Part shown: positions 15,991 to 25,900 of the stretch, in pieces
How positions within the stretch are numbered: position 1 is the first letter of the stretch
How the letters are laid out: every line of letters starts with the position of its first letter
Assembly: GCA_023259375.1 (NCBI GenBank)
Contig: JAHFQC010000025.1
Location: 1-52,207, forward strand
Direction: 5' to 3'
DNA length: 52,207 bases
Origin: Alphaproteobacteria bacterium
Lineage (GTDB): Bacteria; Pseudomonadota; Alphaproteobacteria; Micropepsales; Micropepsaceae
Notes under the pieces: model-generated
Told to the model about the DNA's origin: nothing
Databases searched by the model: none
The model's input: the letters and a program-made list of their open reading frames with translations, nothing else
Program-made: the position numbers and the translations under genes

Positions 15991-17373
15991 TCAGTCGAGT
16001 TGGTTCAGCAAGCCTGCCGCGAAGGTTGAAAGCGTGTCGTCGCGGGCACCCATTACCACGATCCGGTCGCCCGGCCGGGCCAGAGCCAGCAGCTTGTCGC
16101 CGCATTTTTCGCGCGTCGCAAAGGCAAAGGCCTGCCGTCCCGCCGCCGTCACCCCAGCCACGATCTCGCCACTGGAGACGCTGCGGTCGACGGTACCGCC
16201 GAAATAGACCGGTTCGGGCATCACCAGCACGTCGTCGGGATCGAGCTGGCGGGCGAACACATCGATGAAGCCGTCCTTCATCAGCTTCAGCGGGCCGAAG
16301 CCGTGCGGCTGGAAACAGACGAGCAGCCGTCCGGGAAAATCGTGCAGTGTCGACAGCGTGGCCGCGATCTTGTCGGGGTTATGGGCGAAGTCGTCATAGA
16401 CGGTGACGCCGCCGGCGGTGCCGACCAGTTCCATGCGCCGCTTGACGCCGGCAAAGCCTTCGAGCGCTTCGGCGGCTTCGCCGAGCGGTACCCCCAAGGC
16501 GCGCGCCGCCGCCAGAGCGCCCAGTCCATTGGCAACGTTGTGGCGCCCCGGCACTTTCAGTTTCAAGCGCACCGTATGGCCGCCTTCGCGCACCGCAAAG
16601 GCGATGCCATCCTGGGCGGGCTCCAGGTCGAAGCCGTAAAACGCCGCGTCGGCTTCGGTGAGGCTGTAGCCGACCGCGTTTGGTCCCATTAGGGCGGCGG
16701 CTTCCGCATTGTCGCGATTGACGACCGCGGTGGTCGCTTTGGCGAGAAAATCGCGGAACAGCACGCGCAACTCGTCCATCGATTTATGGTCGTGGGCGAT
16801 GTTGTTGAGCACGGCGATCTGCGGCCGATAGAGCGCAATCGAGCCGTCGCTTTCATCGACTTCCGAAACAAAGGCTTCGCCTTTGCCGACGCGGGCGCTG
16901 GCGAACGGCGCATCGGTGCTGACGAAATTCTTCATCACCGCGCCGTTCATGATGGTGGGATCGCGTCCGGTGGCCGCCAGAATCCAGCCCAGCATGCCGG
17001 TGGTGGTGGACTTGCCGGAGGTGCCGGCGATACCGATCGGCGTCTTGGCGCTGTTGAAGAGGTGCGCCAGCAACTGGGCGCGGGTTTCGATCGCGGCGCC
17101 GATGCGATGGGCGGCCGCGACGTCGGGCACCGAGGCTTCGACGGCGGTGGACACCACCACCGTGGTGGCCGGATCGGTGACGCCGGAGCCGTCTTGCGGG
17201 AACAAGGTGGCGCCGTGCGCCGTCAGATAGGCGAATTTCTCGGGATTGCGGCCCTGGTCGCGGGCGCGGTCCGAGCCGGCAATATGGGCGCCGCCCCCGG
17301 CAACGATCATGGCCAGGGGCAGCATGCCGCTGCCGCCGATCCCGCAAAAGAAATAGCGTCTATCCAGAGTCAT
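15991..17373 (-). CDS. mpl: Murein tripeptide ligase Mpl (MurC-like Mur ligase)
   Basis: ATP-dependent cytosolic ligase of 460 aa. It probably joins recycled L-Ala-gamma-D-Glu-meso-DAP to UDP-N-acetylmuramate, returning wall fragments to peptidoglycan synthesis. The N-terminal UDP-binding domain has GIGGSGM (11-17), the central domain has the ATP loop GTSGKSTT (117-124) and EVDESDGS, and the C-terminal domain includes VYDDFAHNPDKI. The DDFAH form is typical of Mpl, whereas MurC usually has DDYGHHP. MurC is the alternative, but there is no mraW-mur-fts cluster here, and the divergent neighbour is an LD-carboxypeptidase that produces exactly this tripeptide from tetrapeptide. Confidence 0.8.
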   Translation of the reverse strand: MTLDRRYFFCGIGGSGMLPLAMIVAGGGAHIAGSDRARDQGRNPEKFAYLTAHGATLFPQDGSGVTDPATTVVVSTAVEASVPDVAAAHRIGAAIETRAQLLAHLFNSAKTPIGIAGTSGKSTTTGMLGWILAATGRDPTIMNGAVMKNFVSTDAPFASARVGKGEAFVSEVDESDGSIALYRPQIAVLNNIAHDHKSMDELRVLFRDFLAKATTAVVNRDNAEAAALMGPNAVGYSLTEADAAFYGFDLEPAQDGIAFAVREGGHTVRLKLKVPGRHNVANGLGALAAARALGVPLGEAAEALEGFAGVKRRMELVGTAGGVTVYDDFAHNPDKIAATLSTLHDFPGRLLVCFQPHGFGPLKLMKDGFIDVFARQLDPDDVLVMPEPVYFGGTVDRSVSSGEIVAGVTAAGRQAFAFATREKCGDKLLALARPGDRIVVMGARDDTLSTFAAGLLNQLD

Positions 17374-17415
17374 GACCCGAGCTTATAAAGCCGCGATCCC
17401 GAAGGGAAAAGGCGC

Positions 17416-18255
17416 ATGCGCATCAAATTGGTCGGCATTGTCGCGCCGTCGGCCCGGCTCGAACCGGTGGTGGCCGAACAGGTCCGGTTGATTGCGGGCG
17501 ACATGGAGAACGGCCCCCATCTCCTGGTCCACCCCCAGTGCCACCTGTCCGACGGCCATTTTGCCGGGGACGACGAGGCGCGCGAGCGGGCTTTCCTGGA
17601 TGTCGCCAACGATCCCCATTTCGATGCCCTGTGGTTTGCCCGCGGCGGCTACGGCTCCTGCCGCATTGCCGAGCGGGTGCTGGCCCAGCTCACCAAACAC
17701 GCGCGTGGGAAAGTCTATCTAGGCTACAGCGATGCCGGCTTCCTGCTCGCCGGTCTTTACGCCAAGGGCTGCCGCGTCGCCCACGGTCCGATGCCGGCCG
17801 ATCTCACCCGCGAGGGCGGCGAGGCGGCGGTGCAGCGCGCGCTCGATTGGCTGAATACCGGGGACGCCATCACGCTGGAGCCGTCGCTTCAGCCCGGCGT
17901 GAAGACGGTCGCCTTCAACATGGTGGTGCTGAGCCATCTCCTCGGCACGCCGCTCGAGCCCGATCTCACCGATCATGTGCTGATGCTGGAGGAAGTCTCC
18001 GAGCATCTCTATGCCGTCGACCGGCTGATGTTCCACCTGACCTCCTATCCGGCCATCCGGCGCGTGGCGGGAATCCAATTGGGACGGGTCAGCGATATTC
18101 CGCCCAATGATCCCGAGTTCGGTCACACCGCGGAGGAGATCGTTCAGGACTGGTGCCGGCGCAGTGGTATTGCCTATCTCGGCCGCGCCGACATCGGTCA
18201 CGACGCCGGCAACAAGATCGTGCCGTTCGGGGGCATCAACGCCACCAGAAATTAG
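17416..18255 (+). CDS. ldcA: LD-carboxypeptidase (S66 family)
   Basis: Cytosolic serine peptidase of 279 aa that removes the terminal D-Ala from recycled murein tetrapeptide. Family marks are VGIVAPSA at the N-terminus, [14 protein letters not shown], the nucleophile motif GYSDAGF (S105), the acidic segment [16 protein letters not shown], and the C-terminal DIGHDAGNK with the likely catalytic His. The start is ATG 17416. It is divergent from mpl across 42 bp, so the two recycling genes may share a promoter region. Its stop (TAG) overlaps the stop of the convergent histidine kinase gene by three bases. The specificity call rests on family and context. Confidence 0.83.
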   Translation: MRIKLVGIVAPSARLEPVVAEQVRLIAGDMENGPHLLVHPQCHLSDGHFAGDDEARERAFLDVANDPHFDALWFARGGYGSCRIAERVLAQLTKHARGKVYLGYSDAGFLLAGLYAKGCRVAHGPMPADLTREGGEAAVQRALDWLNTGDAITLEPSLQPGVKTVAFNMVVLSHLLGTPLEPDLTDHVLMLEEVSEHLYAVDRLMFHLTSYPAIRRVAGIQLGRVSDIPPNDPEFGHTAEEIVQDWCRRSGIAYLGRADIGHDAGNKIVPFGGINATRN

Positions 18256-20504
18256 GCGGTCTTTTTGGTTTCGCCGCCGTCGCTCGGAGTCGATTGCTCG
18301 GGAATGAGGGCATTGAGCGCTGCGGCGGCATCGGCGATCTCGCGTTCGGTTTTAACGTCAACACCGCGCGCCTGCGCCAGCGCTTCGAGGCGGCTGAGCA
18401 GCATGGCGGGCTGGATCGGTTTGGCGATGTAGTCGTCCATTCCGGCGCCGAGATACTCCTCGCGTTGGCCCAGCATGGCGTTGGCGGTCATTGCGACGAT
18501 GGGGGTGCGGGCTTTGGCGCCCTTGAGCTTGCGGATGCGCGCCGTCGCCGCGACGCCGTCGAGTTCCGGCATCTGGATGTCCATCAGGACGACGTCGTAG
18601 CTGTGCTTCATCACCGCTTCGACCGCCTTGAGGCCGGTATCGACGACATCGACGGCGTAACCGGTCTTTTCCAACAGGGCGAGGACGAATTTCTGGTTGA
18701 TGCGGTTGTCTTCGGCCAAGAGGATCTTGAGCGGTCGCGACGTGCCCGGCGTACTGGGTGCTTCGGCTTCGGACGGATCTTCGGGTTCGTTGTGGGAGGC
18801 GAGAATCGACACCAGGCAGTCGTGCAGGAACTGCTGGCGCAGCGGCTTTTCGAGAACATAATCGAACCGGACGTCTTCGCCTTCGAGCGCCTGTCGCCCC
18901 GCCGAGGTGACCAGTACCAGCTTGACCTCGGCGAACTGCGCGTCGGCGCGGATGTCGTGGGCCAGTTCGACGCCGGTTTTGCCAGGCATCATGTGGTCGA
19001 GGAAGACGATGTCGTACGGATGGCCACGGTGCCAAGCGGCTTTCAATTCCGTCATGGCGGCGAAGGCGTCGGAGCTGGCGGCGGTTTCCATTCCGAGCAT
19101 GCGCAGATTGCGGCCGAGCAGCTCCAGATTGGTCGGAATATCGTCGACCATCAGAGCGCGCAAAGTTTTGGCGTGCGCCGGCAGGCTTTCGGTTGCGGAG
19201 GCGGCGGCATGCAGGCGCGGCAGGGTCAGTTCGAACCAGAAGGTGGAGCCTTTGCCGGGCGTCGACTGGACATCGATGCGCCCGCCCATCAGTTCGACGA
19301 GTTGCTTGCAGATGGCAAGACCCAGTCCGGTGCCGCCATGACGGCGGGTGGCCGAAGCGTCGAGCTGGGAGAATTTCTGGAATAAGCGGGTGTGTTCCGC
19401 CGGCGCGATGCCGATGCCGGTATCGGTGACCTCGAAGCGCAGCGGAATGTCGGTGCTGGACAAGGATGAGGTGCGCCGTACCAGGACCGAGACCGCGCCT
19501 TTGTCGGTGAACTTGATGGCGTTGCTCATCAGGTTGAGCAGCACTTGGCGGATTCGTGTGGTATCGCCGAGATAGACACCGCGCGCATGCGGCTCGACGA
19601 AGACGACGAGATCGAGGCTCTTTTCCCGGGCCCGGCCGGCCATCACCGCCACGGTGCGTTCGACGGTGGCGTTGAGATCGAACTCGCTGGGACTGATTTC
19701 GAGCTTGCCCGCTTCCATCTTCGAAATGTCGAGGATGTCGTTGACTACGGTGAGCATGGCTTCGCCGGATTCATGGATCACTTCGGCAAAGCGGCGCTGT
19801 TCGGGATTGAGTTCGGTCGCCAGCAGTAGTTCGCTCATGCCGAGGACGCCGTTCATCGGCGTGCGCACCTCGTGGCTCATATTGGCGAGGAATTCCGACT
19901 TGGCCTTGTTGCCGGCTTCGGCCTGTTCCTTGGCGGTGACGAGGTCGGCTTCCATCGCTTCGCGTTTTCGCAACTGCAGGGTCAGAATGGAACCAAGGAC
20001 GATCATCAGAATGCTCAGGAGGGCGAGCCCGTAACCTTCGACTTGAGCACCTCGCCGCCACGGTTCCACGGCGACGGCACGCGGGCGGGTTGCCAGCACC
20101 GCGAGATCGTCGCGAACGGCCAGGCCGCTCAGGACATCATCAGGAATGGTGGGATGTTTGGCGTTGGCCGGCCGGATTTCCAGGGCGGTGCCTTCCGGCA
20201 GGCTCATATCGTGCCGGTAGCGGTTGAGCAGCTTGGACGAATAGACAAGGTCGACGTTTCCGGGCCGTTCGTCATTGGCGACGCCAAGCGGAATGTTCAT
20301 TTCGAAGGTGGAGAGCATCGCCGCATAATCGGCATAGGCGCGGGCCGCGGTCGCAAGGTCGCCGCGTTCTTCGGTGATGCGTTCGTTATATTCGCTGATA
20401 GTCAGCCAGACGTAACCGCTCCACGAGACGGCAAGCAGCGTCAGGATCGTGATAGCGACCAAAACGCTGGGACGGGCGGCACGGGTTCGGATGAAACGGA
20501 ACAT
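18252..20504 (-). CDS. Hybrid sensor histidine kinase with two receiver domains
   Basis: Membrane-bound hybrid kinase of 750 aa. Two transmembrane helices (about 14-33 and 175-195) flank a periplasmic sensor region of ~140 residues of no recognised family. A short coiled segment leads to the HisKA domain ([13 protein letters not shown]211), then an HATPase domain ([30 protein letters not shown]). Receiver 1 has VDDIPTN and [11 protein letters not shown] (D503); receiver 2 has LAEDNRINQ and [11 protein letters not shown] (D642). Both keep their phosphoacceptor Asp and the late Lys (EKPL, AKPI). No HPt domain is fused, so a separate phosphotransfer protein is expected. The ATG at 20504, with GAAGG upstream, gives a normal membrane N-terminus; the frame is open 72 codons further. 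The signal and target are unknown, and no response regulator is adjacent. Confidence 0.9.
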   Translation of the reverse strand: MFRFIRTRAARPSVLVAITILTLLAVSWSGYVWLTISEYNERITEERGDLATAARAYADYAAMLSTFEMNIPLGVANDERPGNVDLVYSSKLLNRYRHDMSLPEGTALEIRPANAKHPTIPDDVLSGLAVRDDLAVLATRPRAVAVEPWRRGAQVEGYGLALLSILMIVLGSILTLQLRKREAMEADLVTAKEQAEAGNKAKSEFLANMSHEVRTPMNGVLGMSELLLATELNPEQRRFAEVIHESGEAMLTVVNDILDISKMEAGKLEISPSEFDLNATVERTVAVMAGRAREKSLDLVVFVEPHARGVYLGDTTRIRQVLLNLMSNAIKFTDKGAVSVLVRRTSSLSSTDIPLRFEVTDTGIGIAPAEHTRLFQKFSQLDASATRRHGGTGLGLAICKQLVELMGGRIDVQSTPGKGSTFWFELTLPRLHAAASATESLPAHAKTLRALMVDDIPTNLELLGRNLRMLGMETAASSDAFAAMTELKAAWHRGHPYDIVFLDHMMPGKTGVELAHDIRADAQFAEVKLVLVTSAGRQALEGEDVRFDYVLEKPLRQQFLHDCLVSILASHNEPEDPSEAEAPSTPGTSRPLKILLAEDNRINQKFVLALLEKTGYAVDVVDTGLKAVEAVMKHSYDVVLMDIQMPELDGVAATARIRKLKGAKARTPIVAMTANAMLGQREEYLGAGMDDYIAKPIQPAMLLSRLEALAQARGVDVKTEREIADAAAALNALIPEQSTPSDGGETKKTA

Positions 20505-20665
20505 GGCAGCCTTCGCGAGTGCCCGCGAAAGCCCCCCGCGCGCACGCAGCGTACACTGGCCGGGTACAGCTAATGCGTGGTAAATTTTGTGATAAGCAGA
20601 ACTACGTAGGCGGCGGTATGTGAGTGCTGGAGTACAACCTGACGGCTGTGTTCCAGCTTGACGTA

Positions 20666-20680
20666 GTTCCCCTTTTGTTC
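20666..20680. promoter_or_regulatory. LexA box (alphaproteobacterial SOS operator)
   Basis: GTTC at 20666-20669 and GTTC at 20677-20680, separated by exactly seven bases (CCCTTTT). This is the direct-repeat LexA motif known from alphaproteobacteria. It lies 63 bp before imuA, the classic SOS-induced mutasome operon. Confidence 0.88.
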
Positions 20681-20743
20681 TAATATCCTGCTTTCCGTCA
20701 TACCTCCCCCTGGCGCGCATCCGTGTCCGGAGACAGGAAAGCT

Positions 20744-21496
20744 ATGTCTGTGAAGAACCAAAAAATTCTGGCCTTACGCGCCGCCCTCGCCGCGGTCGAG
20801 CCGCACGGTGTCCGGGTCGAATTGGGCGTGCCGCGGCTGGACGCGGTGCTGGCGGGCGGGCTGATGCGTGGCGCCTTGCATGAGGTGTTCGCGGCTCCCT
20901 CGCATGAAGCGGCGGCGACGGGGTTCGTGGCGGGGCTGACGGTCCGCCTCGGCGGGCCGCTGCTGTGGATCCGCCAGGATTATGCCGGGCTCGAATGCGG
21001 CGCACTGGCCGCCACCGGGCTGTTCGAATTCGGGCTCGATCCTGCCCGGCTCCTCTTGTTGCAGGTGACGGATGCGGCCGGGGCTCTCAAAGCGGCGTCC
21101 GATGCCCTCACCTGTGCCGTCCTCGGGGCGGTGGTGATCGAAGTGATGGGCTCGCCCAAGCTGCTCGATCTCGTCACGTACCGGCGTCTGGCGTTGGCCG
21201 CCGGTGAGAGCGGGGTGACGGCCATTTTGTTGCGCCAAGCGACGGCGCCGTCGGGCATCGGGGGTGTCGAAACCCGCTGGCTGGTTCGCGCCGCAGCGTC
21301 GCAAGACGAAGAGAATTGGGGCCAGCCAGTTTTCGATGCGGATTTGCAGCGCAACCGGCATGGACCGGCAGGGCATTGGGTCATGAAGTGGAGTTGTGAC
21401 GATGGTGTCTTCCGCCCGGCGGATCGTGGCGCTGTGGTTTCCGCGCCTTGCGACCGACCGTTTGCGTCGCCGGTGGCTGAGGCATCCGCCGCCTGA
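20744..21496 (+). CDS. imuA: Mutasome protein ImuA
   Basis: RecA/SulA-related accessory protein (250 aa) of the damage-inducible ImuA-ImuB-DnaE2 translesion synthesis machine. The N-terminus (LRAALAAVE, LGVPRLDAVLAGGLMRGALHEVFA) and the central ATPase-like core (GGPLLWIRQDYAGLECGALAATGL) are typical of ImuA. The start is ATG 20744, behind AGGAAAG, 63 bp after a LexA box. Its 3' end overlaps imuB by ~95 bases in another frame. No intact Walker A is seen, as is usual for the family. Confidence 0.9.
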   Translation: MSVKNQKILALRAALAAVEPHGVRVELGVPRLDAVLAGGLMRGALHEVFAAPSHEAAATGFVAGLTVRLGGPLLWIRQDYAGLECGALAATGLFEFGLDPARLLLLQVTDAAGALKAASDALTCAVLGAVVIEVMGSPKLLDLVTYRRLALAAGESGVTAILLRQATAPSGIGGVETRWLVRAAASQDEENWGQPVFDADLQRNRHGPAGHWVMKWSCDDGVFRPADRGAVVSAPCDRPFASPVAEASAA

Positions 21497-22910
21497 TTGG
21501 GGGCTGCCGCTCGTCATCGTCGCCAAGCAAGACAACGCGATGCGGCTCACCGCGGTGGATCGCAGAGCCACAGAGCTTGGGCTTGCCCCCGGCATGGCGC
21601 TCGCCAGTGCCCGGGCCATGGTGCCCGCCGTGAGAGTGATGGCGGCCAACGCGCCGGCGGATTTGCGCCTGCTCGAGAAGATCGCCGATTGGTGCGACGG
21701 CTTCACCCCGCTGGTGGCGCTCGATCCTCCGCATGGTCTTCTGCTCGATGTCACCGGCGCCACCCACCTCTTCGAAGGTGAGCAGGCGATGCTGGACCGG
21801 TTGCGCCGGGCCTTGAAAAAGCAAGGCTTTGCCGTCGCCGGAGCACTGGCGGGGACGGCCTTGGCGGCGCGCGCCTTGGCTCGCTATCGCGATGGGACGG
21901 TGGTGCCGCCGGGCCGTGACAGCGAAGTCGTGGCGCCGCTGCCGGTCGAGGCGCTGGACCTCGATCCTGTCACCGCACACGCCTTCCGTCGCGCCGGTTT
22001 GAAGACGATCGGGCAGGTGGCCGGCCGCCGCCGCTCCGAACTGACCGCCCGGTTCGGCTCGGGCATGGTATTCGCGCTCGATACCGCGCTTGGCCGCGCC
22101 GAGATGCCGATCTCGCCGCGCTTGCCGCTGCCCGACTACCGCGCCGAACGCCGCTTTGCCGAGCCGGTCATGGACGAGAAGACGATGCTCGCCACGCTGA
22201 ACCTGCTGGCGGGCCGTTTGGGCAAGACGCTCGAGGAACGCGGCGAAGGCGCCCGTGCTTTGCAGGCAGTGTTTTTCCGAGCCGACGGCACGATCCGGCA
22301 CGTTGCCGTCCAAACCGGCGCCCCTACCCGCGACCCGGCGCTGATTGAACGGCTGTTCCGGGAAAAACTGGATGCCTTGGCCGATCCGCTCGATCCCGGT
22401 TTTGGCTTTGATCTCATCCGTCTGGAAGCGGCCCGTACCGAACCTTGCCGGGACGAGGCTGCCGTGCTCGGCCATGAAACGACGCCGCAAAAGGAAATCC
22501 GCGCCCTGGTGGATCGCCTGACGGCCCGTTTCGGAACCCATCGGGTACTGTCCTTCGAACCACGGGACACCCATATCCCGGAGAACGCCTTCGCGGTGGC
22601 GCCGGCGCAATATGCCCAGACTCCGCGGCAGACCTGGGAGAAGATGCGGAACGTCGGTGAAGCGCCGCGCCGGCCGTTACGGCTGTTTTCGCCCGAACCC
22701 GTCAGTCTGATCGGCGGCGAAGCTTTCCGCTGGCGCCATGTCATTCACAAAATCCGTCGCCTCGAAGGTCCCGAGCGGATCGCCATGGAATGGTGGCACG
22801 ATGCGGCGCCGGATCGCGATTACTACCGCGCCGAAGACGAAGACGGCCGCCGCTTCTGGCTTTACCGCGAGCAAGGCTTGCGCTGGTTCGTGCACGGGGT
22901 GTTCGCATGA
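21402..22910 (+). CDS. imuB: Mutasome protein ImuB (inactive Y-family polymerase)
   Basis: Y-family polymerase-like adaptor of 502 aa that links DnaE2 and ImuA to the sliding clamp. The N-terminus RRIVALWFPRLATDRLRRRW is typical; the catalytic acidic residues of true Y-family polymerases (DxD, SxDE) are replaced (LWFPRLATDR, LLLDVTGATHLF), so it is predicted to be catalytically dead, as known ImuB proteins are. A helix-hairpin-helix/little-finger region follows (AFRRAGLKTIGQVAGR), with a C-terminal region ending RFWLYREQGLRWFVHGVFA. The start is probably ATG 21402 (a GTG two codons earlier is possible), inside the end of imuA. Its stop overlaps the dnaE2 start (ATGA). Confidence 0.9.
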   Translation: MVSSARRIVALWFPRLATDRLRRRWLRHPPPDWGLPLVIVAKQDNAMRLTAVDRRATELGLAPGMALASARAMVPAVRVMAANAPADLRLLEKIADWCDGFTPLVALDPPHGLLLDVTGATHLFEGEQAMLDRLRRALKKQGFAVAGALAGTALAARALARYRDGTVVPPGRDSEVVAPLPVEALDLDPVTAHAFRRAGLKTIGQVAGRRRSELTARFGSGMVFALDTALGRAEMPISPRLPLPDYRAERRFAEPVMDEKTMLATLNLLAGRLGKTLEERGEGARALQAVFFRADGTIRHVAVQTGAPTRDPALIERLFREKLDALADPLDPGFGFDLIRLEAARTEPCRDEAAVLGHETTPQKEIRALVDRLTARFGTHRVLSFEPRDTHIPENAFAVAPAQYAQTPRQTWEKMRNVGEAPRRPLRLFSPEPVSLIGGEAFRWRHVIHKIRRLEGPERIAMEWWHDAAPDRDYYRAEDEDGRRFWLYREQGLRWFVHGVFA

Positions 22911-25900
22911 CCGGAGCGTTTTCCCGAAAAGTGGACACCGGTTTTCGGCCAGAAAACACGACCATAAAATATGCAGAGATCGCAGCGGCCACGAATTTCT
23001 CGTTTCTGCGTGGCGCGTCGTCTCCCAAGGAGATGGTCGCGGCGGCCACGCTCCTCGGTTATGCCGCGATCGGCATCGCCGACCGTAATTCGCTCGCCGG
23101 CGTGGTGCGGGCTTTTGCTGCTTGGGAAGAGATCGAAGGCGACAAGCCGAAACTTCTGGTCGGTGCCCGCCTGGTGTTTGCCGACGGCACGCCAGACATT
23201 GTGGCTTATCCGTCCGACCGCGCCGCCTATGGCCGGCTTTGCCGGCTGTTGAGTCAAGGCAAACTGCGCGCTCCCAAAGGCGATTGCATTCTTGGGCTAA
23301 AAGACCTGCAGGAGTGGCAAGAAGGGCTGCTCTTCGTTGTGATGACGCCGCGGCCCGGCCGGGCCGCTGAACCCGCACCACTCAAAAAAGCCTGGAATAT
23401 CGAAAGTTCCGACGCGGTTCTTCCGGCCTCTGCCTCAATGGACGAATCCGCTATCCCAAACCTTTTGAAGGAACTCGCGGACATGGCGCCGGGCCGGGTT
23501 TGGCTTGGGGTCTCGATGCCGCTTCATGGTGATGATGTTCGCCGTCTGCGCCGTTGGCAGAAAGTCGCGCAGGATGCCGGCGTGCCGCTGATCGCCACCA
23601 ATGATGCGCTTTACCACGCGCCCGACCGCCGCCCGTTGCAGGATGTGATTACCTGCATTCGCGAGCATGTCACGCTCGATACGGCAGGCCGTCTTTTGGA
23701 AACCAATGCCGAACGGCATCTGAAAGATCCGGAGGAGATGGCCGATCTGTTTGCTGCTGTGCCCGAAGCCGTGGCCGAAACGCTCCGCTTCGCTGATCGG
23801 GTCGGCTTCACCCTTGATCAGATCAAATACAATTATCCCGCCGATCCGGTGCCGGCCGGCAAGACGGCGCAGCAGCATCTGGAGGACCTCACCTGGGCCG
23901 GTGCGCGAGCCCATTACCACGGCAACATCCCGGAGAAAGTCCAGGAGGTTCTCGAAAAGGAGCTGCATCTCATCGGCAAGATGGAGATCGCGCCGTATTT
24001 CTTGACCGTTTATGACATCGTTCGTTTCGCCAGAAGCGAAGCCATTCTTTGCCAGGGCCGCGGGTCTGCCGCCAATTCCGCCGTCTGTTTCGTGCTCGGC
24101 ATCACCGCCGTCGATCCCATGCAGGTGGATTTGCTGTTCGAGCGCTTCGTTTCGGAAGAGCGCAAGGAGCCGCCGGACATCGATGTCGACTTCGAGCATG
24201 AACGCCGCGAAGAGGTGATCCAGAACGTTTATAAACGCTACGGCCGGCACCGGGCGGCATTGACGGGCACCGTCATTTGCTACCGTCCCCGCAGTGCCAT
24301 CCGCGAAGTCGGCAAAGTGTTCGGCCTCACCGAAGATGTCACCACGGCGCTGGCCTCCGGAGTGTGGGGCAGCTGGGGCGGGCGCCTCAAGGACAGCGAA
24401 GTACGCCAAGGATTGCTCGATCCGCAGAATCTGATCATTGCCCGGGCGGTGCGCCTCGCCAATCTGCTGATCGGCTTTCCCCGCCATTTGTCCCAGCATG
24501 TCGGCGGTTTCGTACTGACCCAGGATCGTCTCGACGAGGTTGTGCCGGTCGGCCCCGCTACCATGGAAGATCGCTGGTTCATCGAATGGGACAAGGACGA
24601 TCTCGACACCTTGAAGATGATGAAGGTCGACGTTCTGGCGCTCGGCATGCTGACCTGCATCCGCAAGGCGTTCGACCTCACTCGGGTGCACGAAGGAAAA
24701 CCTTACGCGCTCGCCACTGTTCCGCGTGAGGATCCGGCCGTCTACCAGATGCTGCAGGAAGCCGATGCCATCGGCGTTTTTCAAGTGGAAAGCCGGGCGC
24801 AGATGAACATGCTGCCGCGGCTCAAGCCGGAGAAATTCTACGATCTCGTCATTGAAGTGGCGATCGTCCGCCCTGGTCCCATCCAGGGCGACATGGTCCA
24901 TCCGTATCTCAGGCGACGCTCGGGCAAAGAGCCGGTGAGCTTCCCTTCGCCGTCACCACAGCATGGCCCGCCCGACGAACTTCACAGCGTGCTCGAGAAG
25001 ACCATGGGTATCCCGCTGTTCCAGGAACAGGCGATGAAGCTCGCCATCGTCGCCGCCAAATTCACCCCCGAAGAGGCCAACGGACTCCGTCGCGCCATGG
25101 CGACGTTCCGCAATGTCGGCACCATCGACACCTTCAAGGCCAAGTTCGTCGGCCGCATGGTCGAGCGCGGCTACGATCCCGATTATGCCGAGCGTTGTTT
25201 CCGCCAGATCGAAGGGTTCGGCTCTTACGGGTTTCCCGAGAGCCATGCCGCCAGTTTTGCCCATCTCGTCTATGTCTCGGCCTATCTCAAGAAGTACCAT
25301 CCGGCTGCCTTCTGCTGCGCGCTGCTTAATTCTCAGCCGATGGGCTTTTATGCCCCGGCCGAGATCGTGCGGGACGCCCGCGAGCACGAGGTGGAGGTCC
25401 GTCCCGTCGACGTGAATTTTTCCGAATGGGACAACACCCTCGAGCCGGGGCCGGGCGGTCCGGCCGTTCGCCTCGGTTTCCGGCAGGTTGAAGGCTTTCA
25501 CAAGGATTGGGCTGCGACGCTGGTTTCCCGTCGCGGCAACGGCTATCGGGCGGTGGAAAGCCTGGCCAAACGGACCGGCTTGCCGCGGCGCGGCCTGATC
25601 GTCCTGGCCGAGGCCGATTCCTTCCAGTCGATTGCCGTCGATCGCCGCGAAATCCTTTGGGCCGTCCGCCGCATCGCCGACCCTGCCGGCTTGCCGCTGT
25701 TCGATGCCCAATTCGTAGAGGCGCAGGAACCCGAGGAGATCGCTCCCCTGCCGGTCATGCCGCTATCGGAGCATGTCCTGGCCGATTATCAGATGCTTCG
25801 CCTTTCCCTGCGCGCCCACCTGATGCAATTTTTGCGCGATTTGTTCCGCGGCGAAGGCGTGAAGAGTTGCGCCGAGATCGCAGCGGGGCGGGATGGGGAG

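Noticed and set aside
21402..21496. The ~95-base overlap of imuA and imuB, considered as a frameshift or assembly error.
   Set aside because: Both proteins keep conserved ends in their own frames across the overlap, so it is a genuine gene overlap.
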